Shown: positions 34,081 to 48,500, counted from the first letter of the stretch. The stretch is DNA of 64,000 nt from Topomyia yanbarensis (GCF_030247195.1 NW_026683312.1:33092-97091); one strand, 5' to 3'. The notes: generated from the sequence alone by a model not told the origin. Numbers and translations: made by a program.

Positions 34081-34214
34081 TAGTGCTGAATGATACAAGG
34101 GAGCCGAAGGGCTCGGTAAATTAAACAATCTGAAGTTTGCCGCCCAGATTGACTTCGTAGGGGAAGAGCACTAAGTCTCGACCCACAGCTAGCTTTCCGA
34201 CCGCCATGCGGAAA

Positions 34215-34700
34215 TTGATGGCATTGGATATTTTTGGGAAGTTAAGGTGCCAGTTAATCCTAGAAATAATGACGCGTAGTGAGAGTGGAAAGAGAGTTTT
34301 TGATCCAGTAGGACATATAGGTTCTACATTTGATTCACCCTGCTTAGAACACTATCATGGATAAAGTAGTCGAATTTTTTCGTACTCTAGGAATGATGAA
34401 AGCTCATAACATTTCATTTAGAGGTTCTGACGACAACCCTATTCTGTTGACAGCAGTCGACAAACTCGTCGAGCAACGCTTGCAACTGAATGCCATTATG
34501 CATAGAATGTACTCACATAGATTTCCAGGCCATCAGCATATACGAACTTGGATCTAAAGCCTACTAAAACTGCATCGTTGTAGAAAAATATAACAAACAG
34601 AAGTGGTCCTAAGTGGCTTCCTTGCGGGACGCTAGATTACTAGGAAACCGGGACGAAACACTCGAACCGAGTTTAATTCTGCAGAATTATGTTAGTCAAG
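34215..34700 (-). pseudogene. Antisense Jockey/CR1-type reverse-transcriptase fragment
   Basis: The minus strand reads SVPQGSHLGPLLF (34596-34634), FVYADGLEIYVS (34523-34555; YADD box with the second Asp changed to Gly), LLDEFVDCCQQN, then VLLDQKLSFHSHYAS near 34280-34330. This is the palm-to-thumb part of a Jockey/CR1-type RT. The sense R1 3' end lies immediately next to it. It is a fragment without endonuclease or N-terminal RT. Confidence 0.7.
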
Positions 34701-36955
<2,255 letters not shown>

Positions 36956-37369
36956 CATTCTCAGTGTGCACATTTCTAAAGTCCCATACTTTGAAATGCC
37001 AATAATGGCACCAGCCACGTCCTTACAGTCATCGAGGATGGAAAGGCATGTTAGTATAACAAACATTGTTATGGAGACCTTGTATACTTCTACAAGACTG
37101 CACAAACAAATTCACGCTGCGCTGCCATCACAGGGACGCTTGTTATGCCGCACTGCGGAAGCCCCCGAGCGCTCCGACGCAGTCGAGCTACCAGCCAGCG
37201 ACCAGCTTAGTCGTCCCGGCCCTGCGTTCGGAGATCGTAATGGGGTCTTCACAACTCCCTTCTCAGGCGAGTATTTTGCTTTAAATGACGATGCCCTTCC
37301 TGAAAACCTTCTGGTTTCCAGCTTGCCATCGGGTACATCACATCCTTGCAATTTGTCGGGACGCTTGGC

Positions 37370-38107
37370 ACGTGGCGTCGATGGTTTGCGATTGTATTAC
37401 CAAAACGTCAGAGGGCTAAGGACGAAAATCGAGGACTTGTACTTGGCTTCACGGCGACTACGATATCTTCGTTCTAACGGAAACTTGGCTTGATGATCGT
37501 ATTACATCGATGCAGCTTTTCGGGGATTCTTATGCGGTTTATCGTGCAGATCGAGGTGCTCGTAACAGTATCCATGGTCGCGGCGGGGGAGTTTTAATTG
37601 CTGTTTCTTCCGCACTAGCCTCCTGTGAGTTTGGTGTGGATAGTTCATCAAGCATTGAAGTAGTTTGGACGAAGATTACTACGCAAACGAAGAACTACTT
37701 TATTGGAGCTGTTTACATTCCTCCAGAAAAACGACTTGATTGTTCTATTATGTAGTTCCACCTAGACTCCATAGAGCGCGCTTCTTCTCAGGCAGATACA
37801 AACGATGTGATCATAGTCCATGGCGATTTCAACCAACCAGGACTCATGTGGGTTTCTTCTGGACGTGGGTCAAGTAAGCACGGCTTCCAACCATCAATCT
37901 CGTTTTCTTGACCTTGCCTTCGTTAATGAGAATGCTTTGCCTGTGTGTTCTGTGATTGAAGCTTCCAGTGTGATCGTTCCTTTGGATAACTATCATCCCA
38001 CTTTAGAAATATCCATTTCCACCATTAGTTCACCACTATATGAAGAAGCTTTAGTTGTGAATCGTCGTAATTTTCGCAAAACTGATCTAGTAGCTCTACG
38101 CCGCTAA
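37370..38107 (+). pseudogene. Jockey/CR1-type APE endonuclease
   Basis: LRLYYQNVRGLRTK at about 37387 is the N-terminal endonuclease motif. NGNLA and DDRITSMQLFGDSY follow (the usual LTETWLDD block is frameshifted near 37460-37490). GAVYIPPEK, then HGDFNQPG at about 37820 (GDFN motif) and a terminal DNYHPTLEI (normally SDH) complete it. The frame is cut by a TAG at 37753 and by shifts near 37490 and 37870. Confidence 0.75.
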
Positions 38108-38229
38108 CTGATTGACTGGAGTGTACTACTTGATCAAGTGGATTAGATGTTGCAGTTGATCTCTATAATCGGTTACTCCTTGACTGTGTTGAAAAATCTG
38201 TTCCAAATTATCAACCTCCCAGGAAGCCT

Positions 38230-38430
38230 CCCTGGTCGAACGCAATGCTTCGGAATTTGAGACGCATCCGTGCCAAAGCTCTACGTGCGTATACAAATCG
38301 ACGATGCCCTATTCTCAAGCGCTTTTTCGCAATAGCCAGTAATGAGTACCGCTGTTATAATAAATTGCTGTACAAAGGATATGTGAACCGCATCCAACAA
38401 AACTTACGACGACTGTCTTCCGTCTAGGAT
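38230..38430 (+). pseudogene. Linker region of Jockey/CR1-type ORF2
   Basis: Encodes PPWSN-like residues then LRRIRAKALRAYTNRR and EYRCYNKLLYKGYVNRIQ, the basic linker found between endonuclease and RT in Jockey-type proteins. A TAG at 38426-38428 ends the frame before the RT. Confidence 0.6.
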
Positions 38431-39440
38431 GGTCTACAATGGCGAAGTAGCGACTACGACGGCGACAAAGTGTTCCCTATTTGCCAGTTACTTCTCGAGT
38501 GTCTTCACTACTGGTTCGCCAACTGCCATCGAGCTCGACAACACTTCCCGTGATGTTCCCGTTGGTGCGGTTGATATGGATGTATTCACCATTTCAGAAC
38601 AATCGGTTCTCTCTGCAATACAAGAAACGAAATCGTCGTATGCTCCAGGACTAAGTGCAATGCCTTCAGCTGTTCTGAAAAAATGTTCGGATATTTCAGC
38701 GATTCCACTGACGCACCTTTTCAATGTGTCACTCCAGCAGCAAAAAATTCCCGATGATTGGAAGTGTTCAGTCATGTTTCCGGTACACAAGAAAGGTGAC
38801 AAAAGCAACATCTAGAACTACCGGGGAATCACTTCGCTGAGAGTCGAGTCAAAAATTTTCGAATCGCTTATCAATGTTCTCTGCTAGTAAACATTACATA
38901 AGCACTTGTCGGCACGGATTCTTTCCCGGTCGATCGGTGGAAACGAACCTGGTCTCCTTCACATTCTTTTGTACGGAACAAATGTCCAAACAACTGCAGG
39001 TGGACACGATCTACACAGATCTTAAGGCTGCTTTCGACACTGTTAACCATGAGATACTGCTAACGAAGCTTGATAAACATGGATGCACTGCCCGATTCTG
39101 CCGTTGGCTTCGATCATACCTTGTTCACCGTAAAGTCGTTGTTCAAATTGGTGACAATGAATCTGAGTTCTTTTCCAACCACTCTGGAGTTCCTCAAGGT
39201 AATACGCTTGGTCCGCTACTGTTTTCACTGTTCGTGAATGATGTGGCTTTCGTCTCAATGCGTGGAGGGAAACTGTTCTTCGTCAACGACTTGAAAATAT
39301 TTCTAATTATAAGGAAAGAAGCCGATTGCCGTGAGCTACAGTATCTCGTTGATACCTTTTATAGTTGGTGTAAAAGAAACATGATGTTGCTAAATGCTTT
39401 GTTATCAGCTTTCATCGAACGAGGAACATTTTAACTACAA
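38430..39440 (+). pseudogene. Jockey/CR1-type reverse transcriptase
   Basis: Blocks in order: SAMPSAVLKKCSD, SVMFPVHKKGDKSNI, then a TAG and NYRGITSL-equivalent bases, GFFPGRSVETNLVSF, IYTDLKAAFDTVNHEIL (palm A intact), SGVPQGNTLGPLLFSLFVND, and FFVNDLKIF, where the YADD catalytic box is changed to FVND. Losing the first Asp of the pair should abolish polymerisation. Long stretches remain open, so decay is moderate. Confidence 0.82.
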
Positions 39441-40060
39441 CATCGCTGGAACTCAGCTGCAACGTATTGATCATGTAAAAGATTTGGGCGTCATCCTTGA
39501 TGAAAGGCTAACGTACACCCATCACTTCTCAACGATCATTGACAAAGCTAACCGTCTACTAGGTTTTATGTTCAAAATATCCAATGAATTCCGGGACCCT
39601 TTGTGCTTCAAAGCGTTGTATTGTTCACTGGTGCGCTCACAGTTGGAATTCGCAAACGTCGTCTGGTGCCCCTACCAATGCAATTTGGAGCCAAAGAATT
39701 GAAGCCGTCCAGCGCAGATTCATAAGATATGCGTTACGTCAATTGCCTTGGAATGATCCGCTGAACTTGACACCATACGAAAACCGTTGTCGATTACTAG
39801 GACTGCACACTTTAGAAGATCGTAGACACGCGTCGCAAGCCACCTTCGTATCTAAGCTTCTTCTCGCCGAATATGATGTTCCCGATCTCATATCACAAAT
39901 TAACCTCTACGCACCAACCCGTGTCCTCGAACACTGCTGCAGACTGAAAAGCGTAACACTAACTACGCTGCCAACAGCCCGATATTAGCAATGGTGCCTC
40001 GCTTCAACGAATTTACCGACATCTTCGACTTCGTCATTAGTTCTGCACAGTTTAGAAATC
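39420..40060 (+). pseudogene. Jockey/CR1-type LINE C-terminal domain
   Basis: Frame-shifted continuation of ORF2 with VKDLGVILDERLTYTHHF, CSLVRSQLEFANVVWCPY, and RRFIRYALRQLPWND with CRLLGLHTLEDRR, the conserved distal motifs of Jockey-type ORF2. It ends near 39988 and is followed by a short 3' tail. Confidence 0.75.
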
Positions 40061-40150
40061 GTTTTTTATCACTTTAGGTTAATTATTTGTAATTTAGTTC
40101 ATTAAGACTCATTGTCAGATGGACGTAAATTGTTAAATACAAATACATAA

Positions 40151-41564
40151 CCACGTTTGCCACGTGCAGGAGTTTTTGTTAATAAGATGGTGTAAAGAGT
40201 TTCATAAATCTGGATTCACCTTGCTAAGTGATGCTATCTATACAACTGTCAGAGGTGTTATCATGTGAGCAGCCGGCTGCCGAGAATTTACAATAGAATT
40301 ATCGTTAGCTGAATTAATTTAGAAAAACTCGATACGGAAAAAGCAACTTCAGCCCCCGGACAGCCGACAGTCGGGAGTGCTGTGTGTGTATGTTTTATTA
40401 AATCGAACGGCATGTGAACGATTTTATTATTCCTTGTCTCTTTATTCTGACGAAACGCGACACTCCAAAAACAATTCATTATATAATGAAGTGCGATTAG
40501 CTATACTGTCTCGAGACATTAGCCGAGAAAATTAGAATTAGTTAATTGAAGATTTCGTAATTCAAGTATTATTTATCGTGTATAAAATTTTGTATTATTA
40601 TGCAAAATGAAATAATAATTCTGTATTGGTTTCTTTCTCCGCGAAGGATTGGATAAGGTGTTGATTCTTAAATCAACAATGTGCCTAGAAAATGCAGCGG
40701 ATGCAAGAAATAAAGAAGTAACTCCTGTTGTCGTCACCTTTAACGTAGCTATAATTTTTATACTCACAAAGAAATATGGTTTACATGACAATCAATGATA
40801 TAGTGCTATTCCAAAGTACATGAAAGTACTCAATTTACATTCGAACATTCGATAGCGGCGATTACCCATTCTCTACAAGTACTCAATTTAACGAAAGCAA
40901 TCAATATAATTGATTGATGATTTATTGGACTTAAAATAAACCAATATGACAGTCTTAGTCAAGTATTTGTTCTTCGTGCTGATAGAACTGCCGCAAATTG
41001 GTAACTGGTTTTCGATTCTTCTCGCCTATTGTCAGTTCTTATCCCTCTTACATAATTCAAGAGCCACCATTCTACTCAGACAAGACAATGCGTATTCCGC
41101 AAGGACATTAAATGCCCAGTGGATTGGTTTCTTAGTTAGTCAAATAAACACTAAACATACGAAAAAAAGCCAATCAATGAATATTTAAAATTAAATACGG
41201 CAAAATATGTGTGCAAATTACTTACGACAATATATATACACGCTGATATAAAACCAAAGTTTAAAAAACAATTACACTGAGATTAGGATCAAACGGACTT
41301 GTTAAAGCCCTGAATAATTAATGAAATTGACAACCACATATGAAAGGTTGATTACAAAAGTGGCATAAAAATTCACTGCGAGCAAAAACGGTATACGTTT
41401 TATTTAGAGCAAAATAGGTTTAAGTATCAGTTAGAGCAGAAACGGGATACAAAAAATAGGTTCAAAAGATAAACCACTTTTGCCCTGAGAGGATAAATAT
41501 TCTACTTTTATACAAAGAATGGTTTCAGTAATTATTTATTACAAATCAATGAAAACTATCATCA
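40151..41564. other. AT-rich spacer, nothing recognised
   Basis: A short repeated phrase (TTTAGAGCAAAA and TTAGAGCAGAAACGGGATAC) lies near 41403-41450. No frame above 80 codons and no element end found. Confidence 0.35.
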
Positions 41565-42130
41565 ATATGGATGTCATTTGAAAGGGGGTGGTCAGTAGAT
41601 ATCGGAAATTGAAGATAAGCGCCATTTTGAAATCCAGAAAATACTTTCGGTTATCATGAAATAGTAAAAACCAATATCAATATGGAAAAAGTTTGTTGAG
41701 TTAGCAGACATAAAGAATTCAATATTAACGCCATTTTAACATCTAAGATGGTGACTTCCAGTTACCACAAAATAGTGAAAATCATCAACAATATGGATGT
41801 TATTTGAGAGGGAGTGGTCAGTAAGCATAGGAAATTAATGATTAACATCATTTTTACATCCAACATGGTGATTTCCGAGTATCACAAAATAGTGAAAACC
41901 ATCATAATGGGTGTCATTTGAAAGGGGTAGTCAGTAGACATCGAAATTTCATGATCACTGTCATTTTGAAATCCAAGCTGTTGGCTTCTGGTTACCAGGT
42001 TACAGCGCGAAATATCACCAATATGGATGTCATTTGAAAGCGGATGGTCAGTAATCATCGAAAATTGATGATTACTGCGATTTTACATCCAACATGGGTG
42101 TCATTTGAAAGAAAATGGTCAGTAGGTAAC
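41565..42130 (+). repeat. Tandem array of about 114-bp period, five units
   Basis: The phrase ATGGATGTCATTTGAAAGG with GTGGTCAGTA recurs near 41568, 41796, 41911, 42027 and in part 42098. The unit between 41682 and 41796 lacks the phrase but keeps the CCATTTTAACATC and AAAATAGTGAAAA parts. Divergence between units is moderate. Non-coding. Confidence 0.75.
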
Positions 42131-42297
42131 GATTCATAGTATACAGGATGTAACATGGCTATTATTACGATCTTACTCACTCTAAGGATCCTTACTGATT
42201 GGGACTCGAACATGCGACGATATGATGTGATATGAATAGGTAACGTTGCGTATCGCAGTTCAGTGTGGTAGTGCGACTAAAAATTACAGCCACGGTG

Positions 42298-42402
42298 GTA
42301 TGTCATTAGGCCAAAAGCCGGTAGGCCGAATGTCCTTCGACCAAATGCCGTTAGGCCGACTGCTATTAGGCGGAATGGGTCATTAGGCCGAATGGGCCAT
42401 AG
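42298..42402 (+). repeat. Short minisatellite, TTAGGCCGAATG-like units
   Basis: About six imperfect units of 14-20 bp containing TTAGGCC or TAGGCCGAATG follow one another. The same word appears dispersed in mosquito sequence as I recall it, which I cannot check. Confidence 0.65.
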
Positions 42403-43009
42403 CATTGGCATGTCAAGAAGTCCTGAACATAAATCTCGTGGTTAATGGTGCCGGTAGCGATGCACATGTCGCCAAGCCACAGGAACAGAATGACTGCCAC
42501 ACAAAATATTTTTTTGGGAACTTTGGATGCTTAATGTGTTTGAAAATCTCTGCCACCTTTCATCTTCCCGTCGATTCATAATATTGCTGTCCTGGACGCT
42601 ATTTAACGTATGCCTTGACGTATGTGATTCGGTTCAGTCTTTCTGGTTCTCGACAAACATTTTCCGAACACTTTTATTACGCTGTTGACAGCTGATAAGG
42701 CCAGATTTAACAATTTCGGACATCTTGTCGTGCGAGTAGTTCGAGATTTAGCGATGCTCGAGTAAAATTCTGCTCCTGTAGAGTAAATATCAAAATCAAA
42801 CAGTAGGCATCATGTAAGAATTTCAATACACGATAAAAAAAGGCGTCAAGTTGAAGTTGACCAATTTTTTATCCTAACACTTTTTAATTGTCCAGTACAA
42901 CCAGAAACATTCCCCTAAGTTGACAGTTTCAATGGAGTAAAAATTATGTGCTTCCTCGGCTATAAAAATCTCGAATACAGCTATAACATTATAAATAGCA
43001 GCTTACAAT

Positions 43010-43075
43010 GCTATCGTCACCGTCATCTTCATCATCATCATCACCGTCACCACCATCATCATCGTCATAATCATT
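43010..43075 (+). repeat. Imperfect (ATC)n microsatellite
   Basis: A run of CATCATCATC, CACCGTCACC and related trinucleotides, with substitutions throughout. Confidence 0.85.
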
Positions 43076-44920
43076 AGTAGCCTTATCTCATCTCAAAGAG
43101 GATTCCGAAAAGCAACTTAGAGGCACAGAGAGGAAAAAAATATATAATACCGACACAGATGGGAGGATACACCTTGCAGTGCTATCAAAGACGGTACCAA
43201 GTCAGCTTTGCTAACTAAACAAGACGATTATTACTGTACCGACTGTGGCCGGAGCAGCGTTTGTCAGAAGATCACTCATTTTCGCTGCTGACTTGTAGCA
43301 CGCTTTGTATTACTAGGGAGCGAACTTACTGCATAAGGCAACAAATCACGCTGACTTGGTAAGAGTCCAAGAGGTACGGAACTGGCTGAGAGGATGGTTA
43401 CTCTTCTTGTCAGTTGTGTTTACCACTGGCTTGAAGAAATTATTTGTACGGCCGTCGTTTGTAAGTTACCTCGTTATATGGGTGAAGTGAAACTTTATTA
43501 GTGATAAGCATACATTATATCCAAACAGTTAAATGTAGGGAAAATCGTTTAAAACCATTTTATTTTATAAGAAATGAGATAAAAAACAGAAAAAGAATTC
43601 AAGTGTCTTCATTTCAGAAATCTCAAATTACAATCATTTTCTTGGTAAATTTTATCAGAGAGACTCATGAAATTTTCCGAATTTGATCATTTGACTTCGC
43701 TCGTTTTTATGGGGATTCAATATTTTAAATTCCTTTATTTAAAATAACTAATTAGCTACGGTAAATTTATTACAAACTTATTTTCTAGGATTAAAGACCC
43801 TTCTATCAGCTATTTCCACGCTTGATTTTTATCCAATCACCAACTCTATTTTGGGTATTTCAATTATACACTATTAGAAAATCCGTGTTGTAGTGAAAAC
43901 ATTGACAAATTTTTCGCTAACGTTTTGTAAATTGTTGATTGATTTTCATTATTTGTTTACCAATCGATTCAGACAATTTCCAACAAACAAATTATTGTCT
44001 AATTTATTTATGCGTTTTAATAGTACACCAATGAAAAATCCATCAATCTGTAAAAAATAGGAAAATAAGTACAAGTTTTGCGTAGGACTTTCCCTACCAC
44101 AGATTTCATCGCCATAGTCACAAGCGTCATACAAATACATCGCTTGATTATTATGGTGATGATAGCACAAAGGATTTCGAGAACCCGTATTGTTCTCAAT
44201 TTCTCAATTTACATGAGCTGCGGAAGGGAAACGTTCGTCGATGCGTACTGGAAGGATATCGCCGTTCGTATGCCCAAGTAATGATAACACAACAGTAGCG
44301 AGATGCCGAATTACTGGTTTACACCGCGCGTATGAGGTGTGTCGGCAAGGTTCAAATCGTTTCATAGGGTTCTCGATACGATACGTCACAACATTCCTAG
44401 TTACCAGCAAAGTGTCTTTATTAGGATGAAGAATGCAATGTTGACAGAAGGGGACCACGATTTTGGTCGTGAAATGGTTAAATATCAAGATTTTCGCGAT
44501 TCTATTTTCTTAATCGTAAGGGGACCAAAAACGCTACTACCCGCTAATAAGGATTTGTGAAACTGGGTTATTAAAAAAGTATTTTTCGGAAATATAGGCA
44601 AAAGTAGGTCATACAACTTTGCTTCTCATGAAACGCATATACATGCAGTGTATACCTGGGAGTTTTGGGTGTCGCTAGTTACAAATCCGTTCTCAGATTT
44701 ACAAAATTCAAAATGACAGAATTAAATTGACAGATTCGAACGACAGAACACAATGAGGTAAAAGTTCAACACTGAGTGATGCCTAAGTAGAAAGCGAAGA
44801 AGTTTGTGTTTGCTAATGAAGAATATTGAACCGAAACCGTCTTTTGGGATGAGATTCAAACGCCTGGTACTATGCAAAAATTTCCAAGCGGGAAAATGTT
44901 TTTGGTCTTGACTGTGACTT
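43076..44920. other. AT-rich spacer, nothing recognised
   Basis: A 94-codon minus frame at 44204-44488 has no family signature. No RNA gene or element end could be supported. Confidence 0.35.
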
Positions 44921-44924
44921 CAGA

Positions 44925-45025
44925 TTTTAGTGTCTCACTGGCACCAGTTGCATGCTGGTTTGAACTTCTCTAACTAGCATTGAATTGGCGTTAGTTACTG
45001 ACGAGGAGAATCTGAAACACTAAAA
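44925..45025 (+). repeat. About 105-bp interspersed repeat, copy 1
   Basis: Bounded by TTTTAGTGTC and ACACTAAAA, which are inverted over about 9 bp, with an internal GTTAGTTACTGACGAGGAGA shared with two other copies (46898-47005 and 60891-60996). Most diverged of the three. MITE-like; superfamily unknown. Confidence 0.6.
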
Positions 45026-46111
45026 AGCCATAAAAATGGTTTTGGTCTAGAAGTTTTTTTATTCAGTTCGTTTATTTGGTAAGGCATGCTTACGTTAGCT
45101 TGAAGATGCCATTTTCTTTACTATATAATTCATAAAACTAGTGAATTACACATTGAATGATTTATAAATAAATTGCAGCTATCTTAAAGCTGGAAATACA
45201 TATCGATATAAAAGAGGGGATAATATAATTTTATTAAGATTAAGGCAGTCAACTATTTTTATAAGTAGTAATACAGTTTGGAATTTCTAGCAAGAATGAT
45301 TATTGGAGCAATTAATTATGCCAAACTAATCCATCTCTTTATTTGATGGGTTTGACTGTATTGCAAGCATATTTCATGCCTCAGAACATTTGACAGACAG
45401 TTGCTTTAAGATGGTTATTGAATTACGTCTCTATAGTGGTGCATCGAGGGGACCGAGAGGGCTCATGGGTCTTTTTTATGGCTTGTGTTTTTTCATACTC
45501 TGCACCTGCCTAAACTAACGATCAATGACTAACCTGTGCGCACTGGCATAGCCAACTAACGGAGCGACGTAGATTGACTTTTGCTGTGGGCCGTGTTTGT
45601 TTCACAGCTTGATGGAGGCGTTGGTGGAAACGGCACGCAGGTGAACGTCATAGTGTGTCAATCTATCGGTCGACTTCGTTATTGTGCACTGCTCAATTAA
45701 TTAAAGAAACGTAAAAGTAGAAGCCTATTAGTAATTGTGTAGTGATTATTGTAGTTTTTAGTACAAGCGTACAATTGGTAGGTGTTAATCGTTTGTCTAT
45801 CTGTGTATGTGTTCGTCTGAGTATTTGTGACCGCTGTGTCAGAAAATGGCGTATACGATAGAATAATGGGTAATCCTGCCTAGGTGTCGTTGGTCACTTT
45901 TTTCCGGCGTTCAATTTGTGCATTTGACTCGATTCATTCGCGAAGATCGGATTGGATAAATTAAGGTACGATAACTTTACAGACACACGTGAATCATCCA
46001 TTCCGAGTCAGCATAACATGGTAAAATTCTAATAGAGTGCAATTCTCGTTAATGGCAAGTCAATATAAATTGCTGGTATTTAGACGAGCGCAAGTAGTTT
46101 GATTGCATGTT
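45026..46111. other. Spacer, nothing recognised
   Basis: AT-rich with no frame of note. No element ends visible. Confidence 0.35.
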
Positions 46112-46383
46112 ACATGTCTCGACAAACATATGATTAGGGTTTAAAAGCCAACTGTCAAAAGCCAACTGTCAAAAGCCATCTGTCAAAAGCCAACTGTCAA
46201 AATTCCGGAGAATCCGTTAGTTGCCCAGTACAGCCGTTGATAGCAAACAAAAGAGAAAAGTTTACTCTTTCGTTGACCGCTGCTCGCCGTTCTTAGGTAA
46301 TAACGGTTTCTCTGGAATTTCCCTTCAAAGTAAATTTTGACGTTTGGCTTTTGAGCCCTAATCATATGTTTGTCGAGATGTGT
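46112..46383. mobile_element. About 270-bp foldback MITE with 14-bp tandem repeat
   Basis: TCGACAAACATATGATTAGG at 46119-46138 and the complement near 46356-46375 form arms of about 40 bp that also include AAAAGCCAA. At the left arm the word AAAAGCCAACTGTC is amplified four times in tandem (46143-46198, one substitution), while the right arm holds a single AAAAGCCAAACGTC on the other strand. No coding potential; target duplication not clear. Confidence 0.75.
46143..46198 (+). repeat. 14-bp tandem repeat, four units
   Basis: AAAAGCCAACTGTC repeated four times, the third with CATC for CAAC. It lies at the inner end of the left arm of the foldback MITE. Confidence 0.95.
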
Positions 46384-46897
46384 GCTTTTCATCTACTTCA
46401 TTAGTCTTCTAGCAGTTTACTTTTCCACTACTCATGTATACCAAAAATAATATCGGCCAATTTATTCGCTTTTGCCTAATTTCTTTGCATCTTTTTTATT
46501 CGGAATGTTGTTTTTCTTTTTATTACTATATCTTATATTAGATTCATACTAACACTTACTAATGTAATCAATTGCATATTCTCTAATACATACTCACAAT
46601 CTCTCTAATCCACAACGTACAAGCGCTCGTGGCCTTCGCGATAACACAAGCCTGGACATAAACGCGAACGTGCAATTGCAATTACCCACACAACTTGACT
46701 ACCGCAGCTATAAAGTTACAAACGCGTTCTCAATCATTAACCCACCGTTTTCGCGATCATCAATTGGTCACGTCCGGAAGAATCTACCTTTGACCATAGC
46801 AGCTTAGGTCCATGCCTTCAGATGCACTAAAAAACGACGCTCATATTCACTAGACAACACGACGAACGTTCACATGTGTCGTGCGAACTGTTTGGAA

Positions 46898-47005
46898 TTT
46901 TTTTTGTGTCTAACTAATGCTAATTTGGGTACTAGTTTAGATACATCGTCTAACTAGACACCCCGATGGTGCTAGTTACTGACGAGACGAATTCGAAACA
47001 CAAAA
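46898..47005 (+). repeat. About 105-bp interspersed repeat, copy 2
   Basis: Shares GTGTCTAACTAATGC, GCTAATTTGGGTACTAGTT and GGTGCTAGTTACTGACGAG with copy 3 at 60891-60996. Similarity to copy 3 may extend about 30 bp further left (GTTCAC...TTTGGAAT), so the true left border is uncertain. Confidence 0.7.
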
Positions 47006-48214
47006 AATAAAACTTAATTAAAAATTAGGTATCAGATTCACGGTCAGCGTCCAAGAACACCCGCGAATATGTGAATGGACACATGTCCTTAAACACCAAA
47101 TTTATATACATGAAGTTACATACCCACTAGCACACGCGATATATAAACGACCCCGCGATCGAGCATGTTAACGTACAAACGCTCGACCCCTTCGCGATGA
47201 TACACGCGATCGTGAAGTCCCTAAGTCCGCACATATCTGAACCCGTATCGATTTTGTTAGCTATTTTCGGCAAATTTGAGACTAAGAGAAACGAAAGCAA
47301 TGAAATTGAAAGACGGATAGGTATTCTAGAGCAAATCAGTTATAAACTTAGAACGGAAAACTAGGACTAAGCAGACTCATATGGAACTGATCGAAAGGAA
47401 ATGTGAAGAATCCTTTGTCTTCTGCTAAGTAGGAGTTGGGCGTTGCACCCAAGTCTACCGCATGGTCTATGGTAGAACATAACTCATCATCATGTTTTAC
47501 CGCCGACGCCGATATCACCTAATTTGGGTGGCCCATTTGAGAAATTTTGACTCTATACTGGCATTTTTCAGTAGTAAAATCACATTTTCAAAGTCCATAC
47601 AATTTTTTTCAGAAATATCTCCTTCGCTATTTGTTTTCTAAACATGCCTGAAAGTATTCTCTTTGAAATGCAGGAAGAAGAAATTATTATTGTTTGCCTC
47701 AATTTCGGATATAAACATTATAAAAGGGCCTCTTTTTTATTCAATATCGCTCATAACTTTGGTTCTAAAAGTGGTATTTGAATTCTTCTATTATCAAAAA
47801 ATTTGTCTCGATGAGCTTTACAAGTTGTCTAAAGACACCGTTTATGAGAAAAAAAAATAAAAAAGTTAGAGCAAAAAAACTGTTTTTGTTAGGAACACCC
47901 TAAGTTGCTCAATTAAAATAGCTATAAAATAAAACGCTTTGGAGATACAACTATGACGTCTTCGGCAAAGTTTCTTGGTACAAGTTCCTCTACAATGTTG
48001 AAGACTGAAATATTCTATCTCCTCACATTCAGAAAATAATTTTTAAAGCACCCTAACGATAAGAGTCACCCTAATACCATCTACATCTGGAGATAGCCTA
48101 TTCGATACTGATTATTTGTCCTTAAGACATCATGTCTCTAGAATAAAAGGTTTAGCCACAAACATTTATGGCTTCCTAAATTGTGAATTCGTACCACTGT
48201 GCACTGGAGCCTTT
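47006..48214. other. Spacer with probable old repeat, nothing firm
   Basis: Contains ATGACGTCTTCGGCAAAGTT near 47952, a phrase of a kind I associate with dispersed mosquito repeats. No frame of note and no definable ends. Confidence 0.3.
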
Positions 48215-48500
48215 GTTGGTTGACCAATGTTCTTGAAGACCCTAACAATATGGGTACTTTTGGAACGGGCTAGACAAGTAGATGATGAAAATGAATGTTT
48301 GGCACCATTTTGAAATCGAAGATGGTTTCGATTGATCAATATTCTCGATTACCCTAATAATATGAGTGTTTTGCAATGGGCTTTACAAGTAGATGATAAA
48401 TTTAGACATTTGGAACCCTTTTTTGAATCCAATATGACGACATTCGGTTGAGCAAATATTCTCGATAACCCCAACAGTATGAGTATTTCTGGAATGTCAT
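48215..48500 (+). repeat. Second tandem array of about 114-bp period, about 2.5 units
   Basis: ACCCTAACAATATGGGT (48239), ACCCTAATAATATGAGT (48353) and ACCCCAACAGTATGAGT (48469) mark the unit starts, each followed by CAAGTAGATGATGA and a CCATTTTGAAATC-like segment in the complete units. The sequence differs from the 41.6-kb array apart from the shared CATTTTGAAATC word. Confidence 0.6.

Larger units (their letters stand above)
30540..34200 (+). mobile_element. Sense R1-type LINE, 5' truncated
   Basis: Begins within the endonuclease, at sequence encoding EAMCDDALIVEPYQV-like residues near 30553, directly after the RTE 3' end. It runs through endonuclease, linker, RT and C-terminal domain to a 3' tail matching that of the antisense copy (near 34105-34160). 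Bases about 33475-34080 in the tail look like a separate insertion. It is the opposite-strand partner of 24140-27270; together they flank the RTE element as an inverted pair of about 3 kb. Confidence 0.8.
36960..40150 (+). mobile_element. Jockey/CR1-type LINE, ORF2 nearly full length
   Basis: A single-orientation endonuclease, RT and C-terminal domain are followed by a short 3' tail ending in an ATACAAATACA-like run near 40135. No gag-like ORF1 with zinc knuckles is visible upstream, so the copy is 5' truncated or its ORF1 is lost. Stops and frameshifts break ORF2 into at least seven pieces. Confidence 0.75.

Noticed and set aside
37112..37351. Minus-strand frame opposite the Jockey-type LINE start
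   Set aside because: Shadow of the plus-strand ORF2 reading, which carries known motifs.
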